From the NCBI GenBank assembly GCA_033065855.1, contig JAVXUO010001014.1, positions 186,001-250,000 of the forward strand: a stretch of DNA of 64,000 bases. Direction: 5' to 3'. Source of the stretch: Escallonia rubra (lineage: Eukaryota > Streptophyta > Magnoliopsida > Escalloniales > Escalloniaceae). Under the pieces are notes generated by a model that worked only from the letters and a program-made list of their open reading frames with translations, did not search any database and had not been told where the DNA came from. Below, piece after piece: positions 54,541 through 64,000 of the stretch. A program made the position numbers and the translations under genes. Within the stretch, counting starts at the first letter, position 1. Each line of letters starts with the position of its first letter.

Positions 54541-55875
54541 GGGCTAATTACACCTATGTCCCTGAGGTTTGGGGGTAATTACACGCGAGGACAATAGTTT
54601 GCAATAATTACACTTATGTCCATTGACCAAACGGAATAAAAAAATACTTAACGGTTTTGACAAAAAGATTTGATTGCCCCTGACTTTAAAATAAAATACC
54701 ATCCATCCCTATCAAAACCCTAATTTTCAAATTAGGTTTATCTTTCCAAACTTTTTCTCCAGATCTGCCGCCCACTCCCTCACCCCACGCCGCCGACAGC
54801 CCATGCCCCCTCCCTCGCCCTACGCCGCAGGCAGCCCAGCCTCGTCCCTCGACCCATGTCGCCGGTAACCCAAGCCCCACCTCGTCGCCGCCGCAACAGA
54901 TCTCCCCACTGAGCAAGCCGCAGCATCAGGAGCCCCCTCTCCCCTTTGTCGTCACCCTCAACTGCATCGAGGACACCGTCCACCGCCGCCGTCCTTCTTC
55001 TCTCGATGAAGCGCATACCTAAACTTACCTTCGGTTATCGGTAGAATAAGGACATAAGACCTCACTTCAGGGACATCAAGAAGTACCCATTGGGTCTTCA
55101 TTTGCAAATCCGATCCAAAATTCCCCGCCCACTGGGTAGAAGACGCCAATTGTAACCAAGATTTAATTGTTTATATTCGAATCATTTGGAGAATCTGTGT
55201 TGTGGATTTGAGGGTGGCTGAGGAAGAAGACGCTGGCTGCGACGCCGACGTGGGTTGTGGATTTGAGGGTGAGTATGAGTTATTGCAGCGGCGCCGTCGT
55301 GGGTTGTGGATTTGAGGGTGAGTCTGGGTTGTTGCTGCGGCACGGGTGAGGGGGGCTGTCATGAGTTGTTGAGGCGGCGACAGGAAAAACGGCGCTGCCG
55401 TGAATTGTTAAAGGGGCCGGCGATGGGGTGGGGAGGGAGGTGCCGGCGCCGGCATGGGCGTGGGGAAAAGAGACAGTTTAAAACCCTAATCCTAAAATTG
55501 GATTAATCAGTGTTTCCCTAAAATCCTAATTTAAAAAATAAAACCCTAATTTGAACAAACAAAACCGTAATTTGCTCAAATTAGGGCTTTGAAACCTCTA
55601 ATTTGGAAATTTTAAAACCTTAATTTGAAACTTAATGGAACCCTAATTTTAAAATTTTAAAATATTCAGTATATACAGTACAAGGAGCAGTATCGTCATT
55701 TTAAAAATACGTATTGATGACATCATAAAAAAATACACTTTTTTGACGGAACCCTGACGGATGGACACGGGTGATACATTTGAAACACTTTTGGTCACGG
55801 AATGTTACATTTTGAAACTTTGTATTCTTGACTGTAATTACGTCATAACCTCAGGGATATATGTGTAATTAGCCC
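54541..55875. mobile_element. Mutator-like non-autonomous element with 9-bp target-site duplication
   Basis: The left end, GGGCTAATTACACCTATGTC followed by CCTGAGGT, matches the reverse complement of the right end over 28 bases with few differences. The flanks are a perfect 9-bp direct repeat, TTTTAAAAG (54532-54540 and 55876-55884), the length expected for Mutator-family transposition. The 1,335-bp interior carries a GC-rich block (about 54765-55460) with internal repeats, notably three copies of GGTTGTGGATTTGAGGGTG-type sequence, and an AAACCCTAATTT-rich stretch. No transposase is present. The GC-rich core may be captured host sequence, as in Pack-MULEs, but no parent gene was recognised. 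Confidence 0.9.
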
Positions 55876-55884
55876 TTTTAAAAG

Positions 55885-56640
55885 TTGAAACAAAATTTGA
55901 CAACGTGATAGATTTTGATTAGCTAATGATAAAAGCTCACCTTCTGGAAGGTTCATTAAAGGCGAACCTCCCCTTGTGTCAAGGCCAGAGCTCCAGACTA
56001 AATAAATATCGAAATTAATAATTATTTTTATTAGTAAAATAGCAACAACAAAAAAATGCATTTTTCGACAAAACACAAATTAATACGAAAAAACATCCAA
56101 AAAGTCATATTTAAAGTTTGGAAGTTGGAACATACTTGTCACTGAGTCGCCGGTCGCCGGAGTTTTGGCCGCCGGTCGCCGGAGTTTAGCCGCCGGTGAA
56201 CTGTTGGAGTGAAGGCAGTACAACCGAAGTCGCCGACTCGCCGTCGGCGTAGATCCGAGGTCACTGGGTCCTTGCCGCCGGCGGTGGACCGTTGGAGTGA
56301 AGACTGAAGACTCTCCGTCGCCGACTCTCCGTCGCCGACTTGCCGTCGCCGTAGATCCGGGGTCAGTGGGTGCAGTTGCCGAGTCGCCGTCGCCCGTCGC
56401 CGACCGTCGGCGTAGTCGCGTAGATGAAGATCTAGAAAACGAGCCCGTGAGTCCGTGACCGTGAGGCGCCGTCGCCCGTCGCGCCGAAGTACGTTCGTCG
56501 TGGGTGGGTGCCGCCGTGCCGGAGGACGGGAGGAGTGAGCCGGAGTGAGGCGCCGGCCGCCGCTCGGTGTCTACTTGGTGAGAACTGAGATGCCCGGAGC
56601 AGCCGAAAAAGTGTGAAAAATACTATATATATATATATCA
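55885..56640 (-). other. CpG-rich block with possible exon fragments
   Basis: About 56110-56600 is strongly CpG-rich, with imperfect repeats of CGCCGACTCGCCGTCG and of a GTAGATCCG-GGTCA phrase. On the minus strand it is followed by a stretch framed by acceptor-like TTTATTTAG and donor-like GAAG/GTGAGC, coding LDTRGGSPLMNLPEG (about 55930-56000). This may be the start of a small unknown gene or captured gene pieces. I do not recognise the family. Confidence 0.25.
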
Positions 56641-57159
56641 AAATCTAGGCTATATAGTACATACGTTGCCGTGGTCAAGGCGAGCTCCAACTTGGACGTG
56701 TCTACCATGAAGCAAATGAAATTGTTAACTTACTCACCAAAGCGGATGGCCTATATGAAGAGCCTTTTGTTCTCATTGCTTATGTACATAACGAGTGATC
56801 TTAGAAAACGTTAAAATATGAATAGATCTTATTACGTGTCACGCAAAAAAAAAAATTGTGCAGTCATGCGACTCATGCTCACAAGTCCTAAGTTGCTATT
56901 TGATGAATGCCCGTGCAGCCAAAACTAAAAAGTTCAGCTAGGCTAATAGGTTGCAGTTAAAGGTCAATACCCATCAGTCTCACTAGCTAAGCCTTTTACA
57001 CTTGTCCGTCTAAGGTTTATATTATTTTCTCACTTAGAACTCCGTAATTTCAATTGTATTACATAACAACTTAAAAATAAAAATCAACTAGACCAAAAAT
57101 CGTCTAACCGCTAAAGAAAATGCCGAAAGCTGTCCACATGAAAAGGCCAACACATGTCT

Positions 57160-57980
57160 TTTCAAGACAAATACACACCCAACGCCTCATAGACGGCGCT
57201 AGCACTCCCGCCACCCACCCCCCATAATACAATTTGCCCCCACCACCCATTTCGTCCCCGCCCCACGCACCTAACACTTCGTAGACTTGCTGCTAGCACC
57301 CCCACCACCCTCCCTTTCCCCTTCCCCTTCCTCCACCACCCCACACCCTGCAGACACAGCTATACATAGTCTGCCCCACCACACCCACCTTCCGTTACAA
57401 TCACATAATTATTAGTTTGTCCTCCTACCACCACCCTCTTAATACAAGCACATCATCACGACCAAATTCACCACAGACCAACTCCAGCACCATCGACGCC
57501 CATAGCCGGTCTGTATTCCACTGTTGACCTCTGCCTTCTACCTTCCAAATACCACTCACCGTCTCGTGTGATGTGTGTGTAAATCAAGAGAGAGATGGGT
57601 CTTAGCATGTGTGTACGTGTGTGTGCGTATGTGTGAACCAAGAGAGAGATGTGTAGTGGTGACGGGAATAGGGGCGGGGAGGCAAATGGGGCCTAGCAGT
57701 GTGTGTGCACTGGTGGTGGTTGGCGTGGGATTGTGGTGTGTGGGCACTAGATAGTGGGTGATGGGGGTGGGGACGGTGGCGTTGTGTGGTGGTCCGGTTA
57801 GAGGGGTGAGCATTGAGGGTCGGGGGCTGGAGGTGGTTGGGGGCAGATTGCATGTGCAGGGTGTGGGGTGGCGGGGGAAGGGGGTGGTTGGTGGAGGTGC
57901 CAATGACTGGGGTGTTGGGTGTCTTTACATTAAAAAGACACGTTTGATCCTTCATGTGGACATCCATCATTTTTTTTATT
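57160..57980. repeat. Low-complexity CCACC / GT-rich block
   Basis: C-rich, CCACCC-dominated DNA (57180-57540) is followed by GTGTGT- and GGTGGTGG-rich DNA (57560-57930). The open frames here reflect composition only. Confidence 0.6.
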
Positions 57981-58028
57981 AATAGAAATTAGATTTTGAG
58001 TCAAATTGAAATCAATCTTTAAATGTTA

Positions 58029-58275
58029 GGTAGCGTTTGATTTCGTTTAAGTTTCCACCTACTGAAAAAAAAAAGGCGTCTCACAGTTTTCGTTTTTTCT
58101 TTCAATTTTGAAAAACAGTTTTTAAATCATGACTGTTTTTTAAAACTCCAATTTTGGATTTTAGTTTTGAGACGACCACGAGCCATTTATTTTTGTAAAA
58201 AATAAAAGTTAAATTGATTTTAATTTTTTTAAAAACTAAAAATCAAAACTGTAAATGATTTCAAACAAACAAACT
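58029..58275. mobile_element. MITE family copy 3, without GC-rich core
   Basis: It starts GGTAGCGTTTGATTTCG and ends TTTCAAACAAAC. The inner motifs match copies 1 and 2, but the GC-rich core is absent, giving 247 bp. It lies about 200 bp upstream of the JMJ31 start codon. Confidence 0.65.
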
Positions 58276-58294
58276 TTTTTAGTATTATACATAT

Positions 58295-58394
58295 ATGAGT
58301 TGAAATTGAAACCGCCATGCGTGAGTGAAAATTTGATATAAACCATGAGTTGAAATTGAAACCACAAGGCTTAGGTGGAAAAATGATATAAACC
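58295..58394. repeat. 50-bp tandem duplication upstream of JMJ31
   Basis: Units at 58295-58344 and 58345-58394, both beginning ATGAGTTGAAATTGAAACC and ending GATATAAACC, sit 80-180 bp before the start codon. Confidence 0.85.
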
Positions 58395-58475
58395 ATGGGA
58401 GGGTTTAATAAATTTTACCATCAATGAAAACATCGAAAGCAGTAAAATTGAACTTCATCCGTGAGCAGCGCAAAA

Positions 58476-61400
58476 ATGGAAGAAGAGTCTCTGCAAATTC
58501 GAGTATTCGAAGAAATTCCATCCGCAGAAGAATTTGCTTCGCAAATCGAGCCCAAAAACGTCCCTGCTGTAATAACTTACACCGGTACCTTTCTTTCTTG
58601 CCGTGAAAGCTCAGGGATAATATTTCCTAATTTCTAGGTGTTTTTACCTGAAAAACAGGTCTTTAATGGCTGCATCAAGAACTGGAAGGCATTTGCCAAG
58701 TGGAATCCATCCAATGGCGGCCTCGACTATTTACAGGTATTCAACCTTCGTTCGCATCCACACACACAGATACTCACCAAACACACACAGTGGGAACACT
58801 TTAATCATCTTATATATTATTGAAAATAACAACCACTGGAAAGAGAAGAACTGCACTCTGCTTCATAATTTATGTCCTCTTCTAAATTTAGCGGATTTTC
58901 TAGTGTAAAAACCAAGCGTTTAGACATGGAATTGAACTCGATCAGTCATTACAATTACTACTCCCTCCGTTTCATTTGATTTTTCCCCATTGAGTTTACG
59001 TAAATTCCAGGATAGAGTTGGTACATGTAAAGGTTAATTTTACTCTGTTGTTTCTATCCTGACTTTTATTCGAGCTTAATATAACGTTATCATGTTGTTA
59101 CCAACCCATCTTGGTCACACCCTTTGACCGTCCCTGGGCCCACTTTTCTCGACACGTCAATATATTCAGTGGTCAAAATTCAACGTTCCCAAGTTAGTAA
59201 AACCAAAGCGCACACCCAAATCACGTGTCCGTCACTCTCTTTTTCATAAAATCTCTAAGTGTCCAAATTCGGCACGCCATCACCTTAAGGGGGTTGGCCT
59301 CCCCACCTTGAAGGGGGTCGGCCTCCATCACCTTAAGGAGGTCGGCCTTCCCCCTTTGTTTGGGTCTTTCCTCCTTGCCCATTAAGAGTTCCTCCATCCT
59401 TGTTTGCATCCAAGACTTTCCATACCCATAGGGACTCCTCTCCTCAACGCTGGGGCCTCCCATGCTTCACCCCTTGTCCTCTCCTCCCCTTGGGAGTCCC
59501 ATGCTCCAGGACCCTGGTCGCCGCGCACCGACGACGGCAGAGCCCTGTCTCCACATCACGTGCCCCCGGCACGATGCCTATCTCCGCGACGTGTCGCTGC
59601 GCCCAAATGCCATCCCCCGCGTCACGTGCCCCTGGCACGACGCCTATCTCTGTGACACCCGTCGCCGTGTCCGACGCTGTCTCACCGTCACGTACCCCGA
59701 GCACGACGCCCATCTCCGCGACACCGTCACCGCGATCGAGAGGCACAACACTTAGTGATTGCGCGGGGGCGCTATTTCCATTGAGCGTGCCCCTGGCAAC
59801 ATGCACACCCTCCGCACCCATGCACCTCGCCATTTGTACAGTGGCACCCCTTGGCACCCTGGCACAATACCACGCCTTGGCGTTGGTCCATCCCTTCACC
59901 ACACCATGCGCACCTTGCCTTGGTGGTGGAACATGCTTTGACCCACTTCCCAGAGTGTGCATCATCCCTCAGTGTAGGAGACTCCTCCCTGACATTACCT
60001 CAGGAAGCTCTAAGTGCTCCGGCATGAGGACTCCTATCCCGCCACGTAGGCAACTCCTCCGGGACACTAGCTCGCCCCGTGGGGTAGGCGACTCCTCCAG
60101 AACTACCTTGGTGCGCTCCGAGTTATCCGGCACAAGGACTTATCTCGAGGATAGGCGATTCGTTCAGGGCATTATCCCCGTCAGGAGCTCCAAGTTCTCC
60201 GACATGAGGATTCCCCTCCTGCCAGGTAGATGACTCCTCCTAGACACTATTTCCGCTCGTCGGGTAGGCGTCTTCTCCGAGACACTACCTTGGCGCGTTC
60301 CAAGTGCTCTGGCACAAGGGTTAACTCTTGGATACTATATCCGTCAGGGAGTTCCAAGTGCTCTGGCATGAGGACTCCGCTCTCACCAGGTAGGCAACTC
60401 CTCCGGGACATTACCTCGGCCTGTCTGGTAGGCCACTCTTCCAGGACACTACCGTGGTGCTCTCTGGCACAAGGACTCGTTGCGGAGATAGGAGACTCCT
60501 TCGGGACACTATCTCCATCTGGGAGCTCCTGTTCTCGGGCATGAATACTCCCGTTCTGCCAGGTAGGTGACTCCTTTGGCCCGTTGGGTAAGGGACTCCT
60601 CCGAGACATACCTCCGCATGTGGGGCAGGCGACTCCTCCAGAACACCACCTCGGTCGGTCGGGTAGGGGACTCCTCCGATAAATTACCTTGGCACGCTCC
60701 GAGTTCTTCGGCACAACACCCGCTGGATACGCGACTCTTCCGGGACACTATCTTCGCCAGGGTGTCTGCATGACTTGTCTATGTGCTCTGATATTGGGGG
60801 CTCTTCATTGGCACCACTAGGGACTATGTCCCTCGTGTCACTCTGCGACGGAAGCAGGTCTCCAGAAGGAATCGCACGTAGTCCGTCTGATAGTCGGGCG
60901 TATGGAGCCTCCCCCACCACTGTTAGTTCTCTGTCTCTCAGTGGCTTTGGTACTCAAATAGAGATTTGGACTGATGGCTAGATCAAGGGGTTTTCCGCGT
61001 CTCTCAACGCCCCTGTAGGACTCAACAAGAGCTTTGGATTGGTGGCTGGATCAAGGGGTTCTCAAGGGGTTCGCTGTGTGGGCTAGTCTTTCCAGACAGA
61101 CAAACATACAAAGCTGTGCAGGGCAGGCCTGGTAAATACGCAATCCAACAGTCTATGGAGCACCGGCAATTGTGGCCTCTCGACGAGGTGTCACTCCCAG
61201 GGAGCGCCACCTGTCACTTGATAGCATTACCATCTCAACTACTATAAATAGGGGACTTGAGAATTCATTTTCAGGACTTTAAGATTTCAGAATTCATGTC
61301 ACTTTCTCAATGGAATTCTTGAGCTATAGAATTCTAGAGAGAGGAATATCCTGACACAAGACCCTGACGCTGGACCTTGACTCTGGACCTAAGCATTGGA

Positions 61401-64000
61401 CTGTGACTGTCGTGTGCACTCACCGTGGGCCTTCATCCTTGCTGCACTGCCACTCCTCAGGCTCTGTTTGGGAGCCTTGGTCTCTGCCCTTGTTCCGTCC
61501 TTGCTCTGTCCCACATTAGCATACTTGGTATCTGACTCGAACAACATTCTTTGTGGATTCTCCACGTCTCCTGCAAACCCACGTCCTTGGCATTGCATGG
61601 TATTGCATCTATCCTATGATTTTTGAAAATGTCAAAAGAAAAATCAAATCAAAGGTTGGGAGTAATTGATAATTCAAACCAGTGTAAATAATAAGCAATG
61701 CTTACAAGTTCATGCTTTATTTGAAGAATTCGCAAAAAGTCAAAGGGGAAAAAAATTCCGAAGGGGGTGGGGGGAGTATAATGTCTCTTATACCTTCATG
61801 TTAAGAATTGGTATACGAGAAAATTACTTTTTAAAGATATTAATAGCTGCATTTAGTCTGATAACAAATATCGGCATCTAAATCTCTCAAGTGTTTGGTG
61901 TTGCACTACATTTAGATGTGGGAGAACAATACCTTTGCGTGCTTGATTGAGTTTTTGTACTTTCAAATAAAGGTTGTACTTGATCTACGTATTCATGGCT
62001 GGAAAACTAGGAACGAGCGGGGTCATCCTTAGTGGGGGCTATGCTGTCAAAATCTGCGCCAGTTTTCAATGGTGATATTAGAAGCCATGAGAGGGTAATT
62101 TGTGGTTTTTTAAACATTTGTTTCCTTTTCCTTGTATGAAGCTTCAACTCGCCTCTTGGATGACAGTTGCCTTACACATTTAGTCATCTTAACTTATTTT
62201 GTAGGTTCTGCTGCCATTTTCTACTTTTGTTGGATATTGTAAGGAACTATTTCAAAACAAGGATGACGGTCATGATGTTAAACAAGAGAAGCATGAGCTG
62301 GCGGCGTCGGAGACAGAGGACCGCCTTTTGCAGTTTGCGGATGCTCCTCAGCAAATTTATTTAGCCCAGGTTGCTCTTAGAGGACTCTATATACCAAATG
62401 TCACTGCTGTTTTTGATATGGTTTTCTTTTGTGCTCTAGTTACTGATGGCACATATACAAGGGCAACATTGACTATCTTATGATTCAGGTGCCAATTATA
62501 AATACCGAGAACGAAGAGAGCGTTCAATTGGAAATTCTGAGAGAAGACATCCAAAAGGTGTGTGTGTTTTACTGCACTTTGTGCTTCCCTCCTTATTGTC
62601 TATGCCTGCCACAAAAAGAGCTTGTTTTTGACTCCCAGATGCATGTGGTTTATATCAACAGCCTGCATGTCTGAAGTCGAGAGCCGTGGCTTCTGTGAAT
62701 CTGTGGATGAACAACGCTCAAACTAGATCAAGCACTCACTATGATCCTCACCATAACCTTTTATGCATAGTGACTGGACGCAAACGAGGTTTGACTTTTC
62801 CTTTTTTCCTTTTTTGCTTCGTGGATAGTGGTCTTTGTAGGTTGCTGTGGATTGTTTCTCGTTGGCGTTTTACATGCTATTTTGCTTTGTACGTGTTAGA
62901 CGATCAATATATCGACACTAAATTCATCGGTTTCATGTTTCTTTAATGATAACTTTTCTATCCTTCTCTTGGTACTTTGGTAATAGTCTAAAACATAAAT
63001 AGACAAAATTGAGGGGCATTTCCTGGCATTCTGTGAGGGCAGGCCTTACCCAGGGAACTGAAGTTAAGACAAACCTATTAGAGGTTAGATAAAGAGAGTG
63101 CCTCGAGCAGCTCATACCAGTAGAAATGATCGAAAGACGACTAGAGCTCTTCCCACCAAGTTATAAATGCTTTACTTAAGCTAAGTGCTAGTGAAGTGAA
63201 ATACATATACGAAACTAGAGAAAACACATCTTACTTAGTTGAAGTTTTTAACTACCATGTGGAGCAGTGAAGGATATGCACTATGTAACAATCGTTGCAC
63301 CTGTACGATATAAGTGTGTGGCTGTTGTGAGTTAAAAGGAGTTCTGGTTGAATCTTGAGAGCTAAGAGGTATGCAACAAAAAGGGAACACCGATAATCAA
63401 AAATCGATAACCAAACACCATATTTAACAATGTCGATGAAAATGCTGTAAGATTTATAGCAAAGTAACAAAATGATTTTTACAAGCTCTAAAGAACTAGT
63501 GAATATAACAAGCCTCTCGAAATGCCATCAAAATTGAATCAGAGATTCTAGGTTCCTGCAGCTTAACACTTGAACATGTAAGATCATTGAGAGTAGTGGT
63601 TGAGAGCAGAGATAATAAGGTTGTATGGTCTAGTGTTTCTGTGATTCCAACGAGGACAGCGATTTCCATTTTCCGGGGGAAGGTAATCATCATCATAGCT
63701 GCTGGAAAATTTGGGTTCTTGGTTCTGATGAATTATTGTAAGGGCGTGGAACTATAACTTTTTCTCTTTTGAAATGTATTGATTTCAAACTGGAGCGATC
63801 TATATTGTTGCAATGTATGTGCTCCATGTTAATAGATTTTTTTATCTTTATCAGCTTTCGAGTATGTTATGAGTCTCGTCTGTCTTCAGGCTGTTTAAAC
63901 TAATGCTCTGTCTCTCTCTCTGAACAAATTATTTACTTGCAGTTGTCTTATGGCCGCCTTCTGCAAGTCCCTTCTTATATCCAATGCCTATATATGGAGA
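58476..64000 (+). CDS. JMJ31: JMJ31-type JmjC oxygenase, 5' part (runs off window)
   Basis: JmjC-domain Fe(II)/2-oxoglutarate oxygenase resembling Arabidopsis JMJ31 (At5g19840), annotated there as a lysine demethylase though related to tRNA- and protein-modifying enzymes; the substrate is uncertain. Exons: 58476-58568, 58659-58736, 62011-62094, 62205-62369, 62489-62557, 62662-62788, and 63943 to the edge. All junctions are GT-AG and in frame. The protein begins MEEESLQIRVFEEIPSAEEF, continues with NGCIKNWKAFAKWNPSNGG and the core MLSKSAPVFNGDIRSHER, and reaches the metal-binding HxD (H189, D191 in STHYDPHHN) in exon 6. Exon 7 gives VVLWPPSAS and LYPMPIYG. Roughly half of the protein is visible; the distal metal-binding His lies beyond the edge. 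Intron 2 is 3.3 kb because of a repetitive insertion. No defect was seen in the visible exons. Confidence 0.93.
59980..60770 (+). repeat. Degenerate tandem array with a period of about 170 bp
   Basis: The phrases GTAGGCGACTCCTCCGGGAC, ACTACCTTGGCGCGCTCC and AAGTGCTCCGGCACAAGGAC alternate through the region. The AGCTC-AAGTGCTC-GGCATGAGGACTCC landmark occurs at about 60006, 60186, 60350 and 60524, spacings of 180, 164 and 174 bp. Each large unit contains two or three shorter related subunits. Confidence 0.8.
60640..61050 (+). repeat. Dispersed repeat, copy B
   Basis: Counterpart of 7880-8256: TAGTCCGTCTGATAGTCGGGCG, GACTGATGGCTAGATC and GGACTCAACAAGAGCTTTGG follow in the same order. Here it is the right-hand part of the composite insertion. 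Confidence 0.75.

Larger units (their letters stand above)
59220..61620 (+). mobile_element. GC-rich composite repeat insertion in JMJ31 intron 2
   Basis: This is a 2.4-kb block unlike the surrounding AT-rich intron. In order: a tandem of about 28 bp (ACCTTAAGGGGGTTGGCCTC, about 59280-59360); three copies of a CACGTGCCCCCGGCACGA repeat (about 59563-59735); a degenerate array (about 59980-60770, listed separately); the dispersed repeat shared with 7.9-8.25 kb; and a region with ACTATAAATAGGGG (about 61240) that could be an LTR promoter. The long open frames in it come from composition. No transposase or polymerase and no target-site duplication were found, so the class is unknown. Confidence 0.6.

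Noticed and set aside
57556-57970. Minus-strand frames of 115 and 122 residues
   Set aside because: His/Thr/Pro-rich translations of GT- and CCACC-rich low-complexity DNA.
59400-60233. 277-residue plus-strand open frame
   Set aside because: Lies in GC-rich tandem repeats in JMJ31 intron 2. It is Pro/Arg/Thr-rich with long overlapping frames on both strands, the pattern expected from composition, and shows no domain.
59980-60770. Tandem array considered as a CRISPR-like array
   Set aside because: The units are degenerate, without constant repeats and unique spacers, and the genome is a plant.

Overview
This is a stretch of plant nuclear chromosome, almost certainly from a eudicot. Evidence: multi-exon genes with GT-AG introns, a BEACH-domain SPIRRIG gene, an organelle-targeted PPR-DYW relic, a plant-type P2B Ca2+-ATPase, plant tRNA-Glu(UUC), two MIR167 hairpins, and AT-rich intergenic DNA full of short plant transposons. 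I cannot name the species.

Layout: (1) 1-3.28 kb, intergenic. (2) 3283-6432 (+), intronless ACA12/ACA13-type Ca2+-ATPase. (3) 6.4-14.4 kb, transposon-rich: a complete non-autonomous hAT element with 8-bp target-site duplication, a copy of a dispersed repeat, a diverged 1.6-kb direct-repeat structure, a full SINE with 14-bp target-site duplication, and a TRIM-like element. (4) 14.4-19.9 kb, two MIR167 hairpins on the minus strand 4.7 kb apart, each with a candidate TATA box and CT-rich leader. (5) 21.75-23.27 kb (-), an internally deleted OTP86-like PPR-DYW pseudogene, then tRNA-Glu(UUC). (6) 23.6-27.1 kb, a TIR element and low-complexity DNA. (7) 27143-48897 (-), a complete SPIRRIG orthologue. 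I resolved 19 exons that join in frame into a 3,597-residue protein. (8) 49-58.4 kb, intergenic, with MITEs, a 1.3-kb Mutator-like element with 9-bp target-site duplication, and GC-rich blocks. (9) 58476 to the window end (+), the first seven exons of a JMJ31-type JmjC oxygenase, whose intron 2 is swollen by a GC-rich, tandemly repetitive insertion.

The most notable biology is the block ACA12/13 - MIR167 (x2) - OTP86. From memory, Arabidopsis has the same order at At3g63380 (ACA12), At3g63375 (MIR167B) and At3g63370 (OTP86). MIR167A (At3g22886) also lies near ACA13 (At3g22910). This looks like an old conserved linkage in which the microRNA has been locally duplicated and the PPR gene has decayed. 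I found no candidate for a wholly new protein system. The main novelties are the paired MIR167 genes, the composite insertion in JMJ31 intron 2, and several intact non-autonomous elements with GC-rich cores.
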